Source of the DNA: Thermoplasmatales archaeon E-plasma
GTDB lineage: Archaea > Thermoplasmatota > Thermoplasmata > Thermoplasmatales > Thermoplasmataceae
Reading direction: 5' to 3'
DNA: 64,000 nucleotides
Assembly: GCA_000496135.1 (NCBI GenBank)
Contig: KI542674.1
Span: 434,001 to 498,000 of the forward strand
Below are positions 36,276-44,155 of the stretch, piece by piece. Positions within the stretch are counted from its first letter, which is position 1. The number at the start of each line of letters is the position of its first letter. Made by a program: the position numbers and the translations under genes. The notes under the pieces were generated by a model. The model was not told where the DNA came from. It did not search any database and worked only from the letters and a program-made list of their open reading frames with translations.

Positions 36276-37612
36276 TTCCTTATCTCCCTGAACGCTGCAT
36301 TAACAGCTTTCTCTTCAGATTTGCCCAGGTCTTCCCTGTAGATCCTGAAAGCCTCTCTTCTTCTCATTATATCTTCCGGAAATACTGCACACTCATACCT
36401 TATTTCATTAACAAATCTGTCTGCTGTTTCAGGTCTCTGGTAAGAAATTTCCGGTTCCCCCTTTATGTGAAACTTCATGCCAAATTTCATGGAAACGATC
36501 CTGGCGACCTTTCTAGATGCAGCCCTGTAATTTGTCAGCTTACCCCCAAATACGTTTATAATATAGCCATCAGTTTTAATTACAAAGTCTCTTGGTATCT
36601 TACCGGGGTCATCAGAATCCCCTATGAGGGGCCTGATCCCTGCATAGGATGTGAGAACATCCTTCTGATCAAGATCAGGTATAACCTGCTTTGCGCTCCT
36701 GATAATATAATCAATATCATCACCTGACGGGTTGAAATCTTCAGGGTCATTAACAAGATTGTCTGTTGTACCGATGACGAGAACCTCACCGGCAGGGATG
36801 ATGAATATCTGCCTTCTGTCTATTTTCGACATAAAAGCTATGCCCGAATCCATGGGAAATCTACTTCTGCTCACCGTTATATGAACCCCCTTGCTGAGCT
36901 TGAATGGCAGAGATGGATTGGTATCTGTCATTTGTGCTATCTTCTCTGCCCATGGCCCTGCACAGTTGATTATCATCCTTGACGTTACCCTTAATGATCT
37001 TTTGCCTATTGAATCGTATATTGTTGAGAGGTAGTGTTCTCCAGTTTTTTCCACTGACCTGAATTCACAATAATTCAGACATACTGCACCATTCTCATGC
37101 GCACTTACCACATTGTATATTACGAGTCTTGAGTCGTCGCACCATCCGTCTTCGTATTCAAAGTAACCTGTAAATTCAGATGGATATTTTCCCCTGTTTT
37201 CATGGAATCGCGGTATCTTCAGTTTCCCGCCAAGGAGGTTATACAGAAAGAGACCTGTCCTGATAGTTGACTTTTTCCATGTGGAATCTCCAATGAGAAT
37301 GTTGAACTTTATTTTTTTTGAATCTCTAACATTTGAAAGGATATAGTTTCGCTCTTTCAGTAATTCTCTTACCAGCCTGAATTCACGTTCCTGAAGATAT
37401 CTGAGCCCTCCATGGATCAGCTTGGATGAGCCCTGGCTTGTTCCGGATCCGAAGTCAGATTTCTCAACCAGAATTGCAGAAATGCCGTTCTTTGAAAGTA
37501 TATTTGCAATGCCTGCGCCTGTGATCCCGCCGCCTATTATGAGAACGTCATAGAAGCCTCCGCTGGCTTGCTCCATGTCCTTCTCCCTGGTAATGTATGA
37601 AAATTCCTTCAT
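36272..37612 (-). CDS. FAD-dependent glycerol-3-phosphate dehydrogenase (GlpA/GlpD type)
   Basis: A 446-residue flavoprotein. FAD-binding GGGITGAGIANILS lies near residues 27-40 and the GTSQGSSKLIHGGLRYLQ signature of GlpD follows, then SKGVHITVSRSRFP and TGIRPLIGD-like motifs (ASYAGIRPLIGDS). It oxidises sn-glycerol 3-phosphate to DHAP and passes electrons to the membrane or a partner. The C-terminal region is somewhat short compared with bacterial GlpD. Archaeal lipids use sn-glycerol 1-phosphate, so an enzyme for the other stereoisomer beside an AGPS-like gene is notable. Confidence 0.9.
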   Translation of the reverse strand: MKEFSYITREKDMEQASGGFYDVLIIGGGITGAGIANILSKNGISAILVEKSDFGSGTSQGSSKLIHGGLRYLQEREFRLVRELLKERNYILSNVRDSKKIKFNILIGDSTWKKSTIRTGLFLYNLLGGKLKIPRFHENRGKYPSEFTGYFEYEDGWCDDSRLVIYNVVSAHENGAVCLNYCEFRSVEKTGEHYLSTIYDSIGKRSLRVTSRMIINCAGPWAEKIAQMTDTNPSLPFKLSKGVHITVSRSRFPMDSGIAFMSKIDRRQIFIIPAGEVLVIGTTDNLVNDPEDFNPSGDDIDYIIRSAKQVIPDLDQKDVLTSYAGIRPLIGDSDDPGKIPRDFVIKTDGYIINVFGGKLTNYRAASRKVARIVSMKFGMKFHIKGEPEISYQRPETADRFVNEIRYECAVFPEDIMRRREAFRIYREDLGKSEEKAVNAAFREIRK

Positions 37613-37616
37613 CTGC

Positions 37617-39125
37617 TCAATCCTCTGAGAACAGCGGATCGTATATCCTTTTCCTAATTGGTGTTATCTTTTCATCAAGATATCTCTCCAGATATCTTCC
37701 CGGACCATGGTGATGACTCACTGCACATCCATTTTCTATGAATTCACGCATTATTGCATCGCGAACACTTTCAAGAAGTTTCATCTGCTCTTCCTCCCTC
37801 CAGATAACAAACGTAAAATAGATACACGCACCGGATGAATAAATATGAGATATGTGCGACATTATGATCCCCTTAGCCTGTTCTTCCTCTATCTGATCGG
37901 TGAATCTCTGCCGGACTGCCCTGTGAACATTATACAGATTGCTCCATGTTGTGGATGTTTCAAGTGTATCTGGAATCATACCTTTTTTCCAGAGGATATT
38001 TCCAAGAGCAGGTCTTGAATACCTGCCTTCAATCCATTGCTTTGCCGGATATTTCCCTGCGTTTATTACTTTTCGGGGTATTTCAGGAGGTGGCAGATTA
38101 TTGTTGATCATTATGAGCATTGATCCGTTCCTTGCTCCTGTAATTTTCAGATATCCTTCATAGAGTTTTTTTAGTGGTGTGTTAAATTCAGCGTCCAGTG
38201 AAATAGAAGTTTCAATTTCGTCTGAGAGTCTTAATACGCTTGGATAAAATTTCATCTTTGATATCTGTTTAATCCCTTCCTCGTAATTCCTGAAAAAGTA
38301 TGAATTGAAGAATCTCCTGGTTGGTGTTTTATGAAGTTTAAGGGCAACATCTGTTATTAATCCGGTTTTGCCCTCGCCACCAAGAGCAAGTGCTTTCAGA
38401 TCCATGCCTTCAGAATTCCTGGGAACATACTCCTCCCTGAAAAATCCTTCCGATCCTATCATTTTTACTCCTATGATGATATTTTCCATACCGCCATACT
38501 GGTTTGATTCCTGTCCTATAGCCTTTGTTGCAACCCATCCACCTATGGTTGAATATTCGAATGACTCGGGAAAATTTCCAATGGTGAATCCATATTCATG
38601 CAGGATATTTTCTGCTTCCAGACCAGTATGCCCTGATCCAAGGATAACATAGTTCTCCCTGAAATCAACTCTTTTAAAATTCTTTGTACTGAGGGCAATT
38701 TTGACTTTCCCCTTTGAATATGACAGATCACCGGTAACATTTGATGCTCCCCCAACCGGTATGAGCTGGTATTTTTTTGGATCAAGCTCCTTTATTAATT
38801 TTTCAATTGTTCCATAATCCGGGGATACAACTGCCTCCACAGGTTCTGTAGTTTTTCCAAGTCTTGCTGCAAGTATCTCTATTGATGATTTTCCAAATGA
38901 ATATGATATCCTGTCCTCATCTGAGAAGCTGTACTGATCAGGTGGTAAAATGGAAGAGAGAAGTTTACGAAGCTTTTCATTCTTTGATAATTCTCTTACC
39001 CTGAATGAACCATCCCATTCTCCGTTTCCGTTGAACATTAGGAGCTTCTCAATTGAGTGGGCTTTAAACATGTATCTGGATTCCAATTTTCCTGAACCGT
39101 ATAAAGCTGGAATCTGTGAGACCAT
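37617..39125 (-). CDS. FAD-linked oxidase of the alkyl-DHAP synthase (AGPS) type
   Basis: A 502-residue FAD-binding protein of the vanillyl-alcohol-oxidase superfamily. The FAD core (LIPVGGASNVTGDL) is near residue 140, then the AGPS-like GFTIGNFPESFEYSTIGGWV and NQYGGMENIIIGVKMI block, and near the end the GCAVSHHHGPGRYL motif, the active-site HHH of alkylglycerone-phosphate synthases. These enzymes exchange the acyl of acyl-DHAP for a fatty alcohol to make ether bonds. Related D-lactate/glycolate oxidases are an alternative, but the HHH motif favours AGPS. The stop is 4 bases before the glycerol-3-phosphate dehydrogenase start. Confidence 0.82.
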   Translation of the reverse strand: MVSQIPALYGSGKLESRYMFKAHSIEKLLMFNGNGEWDGSFRVRELSKNEKLRKLLSSILPPDQYSFSDEDRISYSFGKSSIEILAARLGKTTEPVEAVVSPDYGTIEKLIKELDPKKYQLIPVGGASNVTGDLSYSKGKVKIALSTKNFKRVDFRENYVILGSGHTGLEAENILHEYGFTIGNFPESFEYSTIGGWVATKAIGQESNQYGGMENIIIGVKMIGSEGFFREEYVPRNSEGMDLKALALGGEGKTGLITDVALKLHKTPTRRFFNSYFFRNYEEGIKQISKMKFYPSVLRLSDEIETSISLDAEFNTPLKKLYEGYLKITGARNGSMLIMINNNLPPPEIPRKVINAGKYPAKQWIEGRYSRPALGNILWKKGMIPDTLETSTTWSNLYNVHRAVRQRFTDQIEEEQAKGIIMSHISHIYSSGACIYFTFVIWREEEQMKLLESVRDAIMREFIENGCAVSHHHGPGRYLERYLDEKITPIRKRIYDPLFSED

Positions 39126-39208
39126 GGGGTTGAATGCGTAATGGAAATAATAGAATGATCATTCATTGATGTGGAAAGTGTTATATCCATTTCAGATGTT
39201 AAACGAAA

Positions 39209-40054
39209 ATGAAGAAGATTGCTCTGGTACTGGCAATTCTCATGGTTGTTACAGTTTTTGGCACATATAATTCCTCAGCTACAGTTCCATCTGTCACAAC
39301 AGAAACTCCAATAACCCATGTTGTTGAGATAATGATGGAAAATCATGCCTTTGACAACATATTTGGGAAATATCCATGCGATTCCAATACTTCCTCAAAC
39401 CAGACTCTGATCAACTCCCTGGAAAAACCAGTTAATCTCCTTACAAGCCCTCCTGACCCATATATTATGAATCAGCTCAAGGCAATTCCCAATGGTACTT
39501 ACAGTACCGCTGATCCAGTGGAGGGATACTCTGCATATCATCTTGACTGGAATAACGGCAGGATGAATGGTTTTTACAATAATTCTGGACCGCAATCAAT
39601 GACATATTATACTGCTTCACAGGTTGCTCCTTTGTGGAACCTTGCAGAGGAGTATTCCCTTGGAGACATGTATTTTGCAAGCATGCTTTCTGAAACGTCT
39701 CCTAACAGACTCTATAATATGGCCGGTTTTTCACCCGTGATAAACGATTATGGCCCCCCGCCTTATATCCCATTCTCAGAGACTATATTCGGAGAGCTCC
39801 AGTCACATGGAATAACGAGGGGATATTACACAAAGGCAGTCAACAGCGATATGAATGTTCTTGGATATATTTCTGGAATAACAGAAAAAACACCGGAACT
39901 TGGCAGCTGGCAGGAATTTCTTTCTGAACTGAAAAATAAATCCATTCCCAGCGTTACCTACGTTATGCCAATTGGTGGCCATGCAGTGGATTATTCCAGC
40001 GGACCGCCACACAGCATGCTTAAAGGTGAACTTCTGGTTAATTTACATGATTGA
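39209..40054 (+). pseudogene. Secreted phosphoesterase/acid-phosphatase family protein, N-terminal part (frameshifted)
   Basis: A 281-residue frame with a signal peptide (MKKIALVLAILMVVTVFG) and the start of the phosphoesterase (PF04185) family: ITHVVEIMMENHAFDNIFGK and SETSPNRLYNMAGFSP, with a GHAVDYSSGPPHSML segment. It stops at 40054. The next frame picks up in the middle of the same domain (YMIDAIMQSPEWNSTAIFLT), shifted by +1 near 40045, in a TTTA stretch. One extra T would explain it. Acid phosphatases and phospholipases C belong to the family. Joined, the protein would be about 490 residues. Confidence 0.85.
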
Positions 40055-40682
40055 TGCCATAATGCAGAGCCCCGAATGGAATAGTACAGCCATTTTCCTC
40101 ACGTTCGATGAAGGTGGAGGATTTTATGATCAGGTTGCGCCGCCATACGTTGGAGGACACATGCTTGGCCAGAGGATTCCATTTATTCTCATTTCTCCTT
40201 ATTCAAAGGAGAATTATGTTTCTTCTACGGTTCTCAATCATGCATCTATTCTTGGATTTATAGATTATAACTGGAAACTGCCTGCGCTGAACAGATTTGT
40301 TTCTCTGAGCAATATCCCGCTGGATATGTTCAATTTCAATACCCCGTACCAATCCGGCAATATTCGAAGAACTCCCATGCCTGTTTTGACAAACAAAGAG
40401 TTTCAACTGCCATCTTCCCCTGTATTTTCTCTTGAAATAAATCCTCCTTCCCTGTCGTCCATGTTTCCGCTGCCCCTGCAGATTCCAATTCATAAATTGC
40501 CCTACAGCAGAAGTGGAAGCAGTACATTCAACCTTTCTCAGGTAAGTTCCAGTTTGTATGTCGAATCTGATCAATCATATGTACCCTGGTACGTAACAGA
40601 CCAATTTATGATTGCCAGTTCCGCGCTTTCCATATTCATAGCTGCTATTGCAGGTATTCGGATGAGGAGGAGAATCAAATGA
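39972..40682 (+). pseudogene. Secreted phosphoesterase/acid-phosphatase family protein, C-terminal part (frameshifted)
   Basis: This frame gives the catalytic C-terminal half: LTFDEGGGFYDQVAPPYVG contains the metal/active-site aspartate motif of PF04185, followed by GQRIPFILISPYSK and a Pro/Ser-rich stretch. The protein ends with a single membrane helix and basic tail (IASSALSIFIAAIAGIRMRR), so the enzyme is anchored outside the cell. The first 25 or so residues of the frame as written are not homologous; the true sequence joins from the N-terminal part near 40045. The ATG of the next gene overlaps its TGA. Confidence 0.83.
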
Positions 40683-41257
40683 GGATTCCGCCTAAATATC
40701 TGTTTCTTTTCGCGCTTGCTTTTGTTAATACATCTCTCGCCGGGTTGATTCTGTATATAAGCCCTGTCTTGTCATATGTGGGTTCTGTTGATCAGATACC
40801 CATAATTATTGAGGGCCTATTGACAGGTGCATTATTCTCTTCTATGGCGGGTTTTTTCCTGTCTCTCGTTTCAAAGGTGCAAAAGATAAATTTAATACTT
40901 TCAATAATAATCTCTGTTCTTTCCTTTTCCATAATAATGATAATTTATTTCATTGATACCCCGCTTCCTAATTCTTCAGTTTTCCTTGGATCTTTTGCAT
41001 CAGAATCATTTATCATGATCTTCATTGAGATGTATTATGGCTCTACTGGATATACCAGTGCAAAAAAGCGTTTCTTTTCATCCATTCTGATGCTTATATT
41101 CAACATTCTTGTTTTTATCATTATAGCTTTCATATATCTGGATTTTGGGGAGTCCGATTTTCCATATATTCTGGAGGCAGTCATTGTTGTTTCTATTGTT
41201 TCCATGATACCATTCTCAGGATTGCAGAATATCTTCACATACCCTTCGAAGAAATGA
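40679..41257 (+). CDS. Multi-span membrane protein of unknown function
   Basis: A 192-residue hydrophobic protein with about six membrane helices and few charged residues. It begins ATGA with the stop of the phosphoesterase gene, implying coupling. The helices are Phe/Ile/Ser-rich and no transporter motif was recognised. It may be a small accessory membrane protein for the anchored phosphoesterase; that is inference from position only. Confidence 0.65.
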   Translation: MRIPPKYLFLFALAFVNTSLAGLILYISPVLSYVGSVDQIPIIIEGLLTGALFSSMAGFFLSLVSKVQKINLILSIIISVLSFSIIMIIYFIDTPLPNSSVFLGSFASESFIMIFIEMYYGSTGYTSAKKRFFSSILMLIFNILVFIIIAFIYLDFGESDFPYILEAVIVVSIVSMIPFSGLQNIFTYPSKK

Positions 41258-41277
41258 GGTTGGAATATCCATAGATG

Positions 41278-41380
41278 CTGTCACATCCTCCCCCAAGCTA
41301 ACACAGGGGACTTCCCACCTCGGCGACTGGGGGTGTTATTACTGGTAGAGTTCCAATCTCCATGGACTTAAAAGATGGTA
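41278..41380 (-). mobile_element. IS200/IS605 right-end relic (end of tnpB)
   Basis: The plus-strand block CACATCCTCCCCCAAGCTAA at 41281-41300 is near-identical to the end of the tnpB relic at 26236. Read on the minus strand the segment translates to SFKSMEIGTLPVITPPVAEV, matching the VKIGALPAMVTPVAE tail of that relic. The rest of the element is gone. Confidence 0.7.
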
Positions 41381-41558
41381 CTTTTCCTGCTCTCAACAAG
41401 GAGTAATCCCCTCGTTATATCTGTCTGGTACATTTTTTTAGAAGTCGTTGTTTGAAAGTAGTTGAGATCGATATTGAAAAGATGTATACTTAACCAAAAT
41501 TCATATGGTGAAGAAATGGCGGATTCCAGGTTTTCAAAATTTGCTAAAGTGTATTTGA

Positions 41559-41586
41559 GTCTATATATCGATACCTATATATAGAC
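41559..41586. promoter_or_regulatory. Perfect inverted repeat, candidate PadR operator
   Basis: GTCTATATAT at 41559-41568 and ATATATAGAC at 41577-41586 form a perfect 10-bp inverted repeat with an 8-bp spacer. It overlaps an AT-rich promoter region 30-57 bp before the small Cys-rich gene at 41616 and ahead of the PadR gene, as expected of a PadR autoregulatory site. Confidence 0.6.
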
Positions 41587-41615
41587 AGTAGACATATACA
41601 GATGAGGTAATGCAA

Positions 41616-41795
41616 ATGGAAAGAATGCATGAAGGAAGATGTGGTTGTGCTGGTAACAAGATGGGTATGAGAAGACACATGAGCGAAGACTTCGAGGATC
41701 TGGAAGACTACAAGGAAGAACTTGAAGAACAGATCATGGTTCTTCAAAAAAGGCTTTCAAGGATCAACAGCAAAGAAAAAAGCAAAGTTGAGTAA
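41616..41795 (+). CDS. Small Cys-rich coiled-coil protein (DUF5320-like) upstream of PadR
   Basis: A 59-residue protein (MERMHEGRCGCAGNKMGMRR) with a Gly/Cys/Met/His N-terminal part and a C-terminal coiled-coil (DYKEELEEQIMVLQKRLSRI). This pattern, a metal-binding-like N-terminus followed by a heptad helix, is that of the small DUF5320-like proteins. The ATG at 41616 is preferred to that at 41610 because GAGGT lies about 6 bases before it. The PadR gene follows 145 bp downstream on the same strand, and its protein begins with a similar Cys cluster (RCNCRCG), so the two may share a metal-responsive task. Confidence 0.7.
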   Translation: MERMHEGRCGCAGNKMGMRRHMSEDFEDLEDYKEELEEQIMVLQKRLSRINSKEKSKVE

Positions 41796-41940
41796 TCGAA
41801 AGTACCTGAACCATAACAGGTTGGATTTCGATTGGGAATGTCAGTTCATCTCTTAATGAGACTGGAATTCACATTTCCAGAGATCTAACTTAAATTTTTT
41901 TTCCAAAAGAAATTAATGTAAAGAGAGATTGCGAGTAAAT

Positions 41941-42297
41941 ATGAGAGATAGATGCAACTGCAGATGTGGCCCCTTTAGTATTAATATGATACCGCCGGGA
42001 ATACTCAAACCTTTAATTTTAAAAATACTGGAGCAGAGAAATATGCATGGATATGAAATCATGCATGAGATTTCAATTCGCACGAAAGGCTTATGGAGAC
42101 CAACTCCTGGATCAATATATCCCGCTCTGAGTTCACTGGTAGAGGAAGGATATGTTCAGAGGGAAGAGCAGAAGCAGGGAGACAGACAGAAATTTGTTTA
42201 CACACTTACAGAATCTGGTATGAACGCTATCAGTGATCTGGGCAAATTCAAAGAAGAGTGGAAAAGCGCTCTGGATTCTCTCGTAAATATATGGTAA
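41941..42297 (+). CDS. PadR family transcriptional regulator with N-terminal cysteine cluster
   Basis: A 118-residue winged-helix regulator. ILKPLILKILEQRNMHGYEI, then RPTPGSIYPALSSLVEEGYV and VYTLTESG form the PadR wHTH. It starts MRDRCNCRCGPFSINM with three Cys residues, so a metal- or redox-responsive site is possible. Ribosome binding is weak, and the message may be leaderless or shared with the upstream small gene. PadR regulators often control membrane exporters; a membrane gene lies on the opposite strand just downstream. Confidence 0.9.
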   Translation: MRDRCNCRCGPFSINMIPPGILKPLILKILEQRNMHGYEIMHEISIRTKGLWRPTPGSIYPALSSLVEEGYVQREEQKQGDRQKFVYTLTESGMNAISDLGKFKEEWKSALDSLVNIW

Positions 42298-42304
42298 GTT
42301 AGTT

Positions 42305-43729
42305 CTATTCAAAATAAGAATCTTCAATCATCCTCAAATAAACATAAATAAGAGATAGCAGAGATATTATGGAACCCGCCATTACTATTATGTAGTCGTA
42401 CCCGGTTATATATTGAGCAAGGGCAGCTGGCATTATCATGAGATGATTCATTGTTTCGATTATGAGCATTGAATACTGGAAAGGGTTGAAATATTGAATT
42501 GATGCCATAATAGAATTTATTGCGCTTACAGAACTGGAAAACACATTCTTCGAACCATCAAATATGATCTCCATAATTGTGAATGCTGTTACCCATGCGA
42601 TTTCAATAATGGTGGCTAATACCATAATTAAGTTTCTTGATTTTTCGGGATTTTTTGAAAGAGATCCAATGGAATAAATGACTGCCATGAAAACTGTGAG
42701 GAAGAATGCTGAAGCAATGATGGATATGGGATAAGCTGCAAAAGGTTCTGTATGAGTGTAGAAAGAATATGCTATGATTGATCCTATACCAATTATGAGG
42801 CCGGTGCCGACTGGTATAATGGAGTGTATTATGGGTTCTTTCAGCGAAACCATGCTTTCTTTTGCCGAGGATGGTTCACCTTTTTTTGTCTTAATTTTGG
42901 GTGGCGTGAAAAATATCCCTGAAAGGATGATTATGGGTATTATGAAAGAAACCTGAAATATGTCATTCCATATTATTTGATTGTAATTCTTCTGCAAATC
43001 AGTGAGATTTGTGACTTCACTGCTGTTAATGTAATAATATTTCGTGAATATTCCACCTGTAGTGAACTGATAGTTTTCGTCTGTTTTAAGATATTTTGAA
43101 ATTGGTATAACTATATTTGTAAAATTCTGGTATGTCCCCAGAAGTTTTTCCTGTGGATTGGATCCGTATTGGATTGTGTGATTGCTCTTATAGCAGCTCA
43201 ATGTAACGCAGGAGACATAATTTCCAATAGATGATCCAGGTATAAGATAATAATGAACCATTATTGCTGGTTCGTTTGGATCAGATGGTGATTGCACCAT
43301 AGCAGAAAAGTAATCAGCTTCGCCACCTAAACTATAATAATCATTAGAAATACTATTAAAATTGTGCGTTCCAAAGATTGTAGTGTATGATAATTTAGAT
43401 GCATTGAATGAATTACCGGGAGGTTGGGAACACTCGCTGCAATAGCGTAGTACATTGATAATAGCGCACCCATTTTGGTTAGTTACATTTAGACGCGTTC
43501 CCGAATAAAGAATCCCTAATCCTTTTACTGGCTCTCCAAACTGATTATATACATAAATTGGAACTCTGTAATATGAATTTGTAGACCTAAGAAAAGGCAA
43601 TATGGCGACATTTATTTTTGTTGTATCTGTATGCTCTTCTTGAAAAGTATAGAGGGAAAAAATGGATGCTGAAAGAGCAAAGACAAGAACTATTGCAACA
43701 ATCTTTCCTGCCTTAGGAGATTCAAACAT
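42305..43729 (-). CDS. Membrane protein with large extracytoplasmic domain, paired with the G1/Hint gene
   Basis: From the ATG at 43729 the product is 474 residues: one N-terminal helix (IVAIVLVFALSASIFSLY), a 230-residue external domain with several Cys (YCSECSQPPG and CVTLSCYKSN), and about six C-terminal helices. A TATA-like TTATATTTTTAAA lies about 27 bp upstream, supporting a leaderless start. The arrangement looks like the permease half of an ABC-2-type exporter or a membrane tethering protein, but there is no ATPase next to it. It follows the G1/Hint gene on the same strand, with similar external Cys usage. Confidence 0.68.
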   Translation of the reverse strand: MFESPKAGKIVAIVLVFALSASIFSLYTFQEEHTDTTKINVAILPFLRSTNSYYRVPIYVYNQFGEPVKGLGILYSGTRLNVTNQNGCAIINVLRYCSECSQPPGNSFNASKLSYTTIFGTHNFNSISNDYYSLGGEADYFSAMVQSPSDPNEPAIMVHYYLIPGSSIGNYVSCVTLSCYKSNHTIQYGSNPQEKLLGTYQNFTNIVIPISKYLKTDENYQFTTGGIFTKYYYINSSEVTNLTDLQKNYNQIIWNDIFQVSFIIPIIILSGIFFTPPKIKTKKGEPSSAKESMVSLKEPIIHSIIPVGTGLIIGIGSIIAYSFYTHTEPFAAYPISIIASAFFLTVFMAVIYSIGSLSKNPEKSRNLIMVLATIIEIAWVTAFTIMEIIFDGSKNVFSSSVSAINSIMASIQYFNPFQYSMLIIETMNHLMIMPAALAQYITGYDYIIVMAGSIISLLSLIYVYLRMIEDSYFE

Positions 43730-43770
43730 TGTAATGATAAACGAGTGTGGTTTAAAAATATAACTCACAC

Positions 43771-44094
43771 TCAAACCGTAGGATTTGATATTTTCATGTC
43801 AAGTAAAACTCCATGATCGATGAAATTATTGAAAAGACTTGTTATGACATCGTATACCTCTATTTTCTTTTCCACGATCTTTATGCTGTATATCGTTATG
43901 AGCATGTGATTCATAGGATCGAACATATAGTCTCCCACCTTTAGGTGATCAGGGTTGATGACCCACCCTTCGAACGATGAATTTACTATATAAATCGGTT
44001 GATTTGTTAATGTAACCCTTAAGAATCCATTGTTGATCGATATTGTAGCATTGTCGAAAGTGCTATTTTTGTAAAGGAGTCTTCCCAACGACAT
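43771..44094 (-). pseudogene. C-terminal part of a Hint (intein/hedgehog-type) domain, out of frame with the upstream gene
   Basis: This frame, which is open from about 44170, reads PIQSIKIGTEVYEYNYTSGK, then LRVTLTNQPIYI (block B; the usual His of TxxH is Gln here), GWVINPDHLKVGDYM, and IEVYDVITSLFNNFIDHGVLLD, the typical C-terminal Hint motif. The first Cys and block A (CVAKGSMILTAK) are at the end of the upstream gene in another frame. A single extra A in the AAA before 44165 would explain the break. Together they make a complete domain of about 142 residues. Confidence 0.75.
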
Positions 44095-44155
44095 CTTTCC
44101 AGAAGTGTAGTTGTATTCGTATACCTCTGTTCCTATCTTAATTGACTGTATGGGT

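Noticed and set aside
38368-38652. Plus-strand frame opposite the AGPS-like gene
   Set aside because: The minus strand carries conserved flavoprotein motifs through the same bases; no independent start signal was seen.
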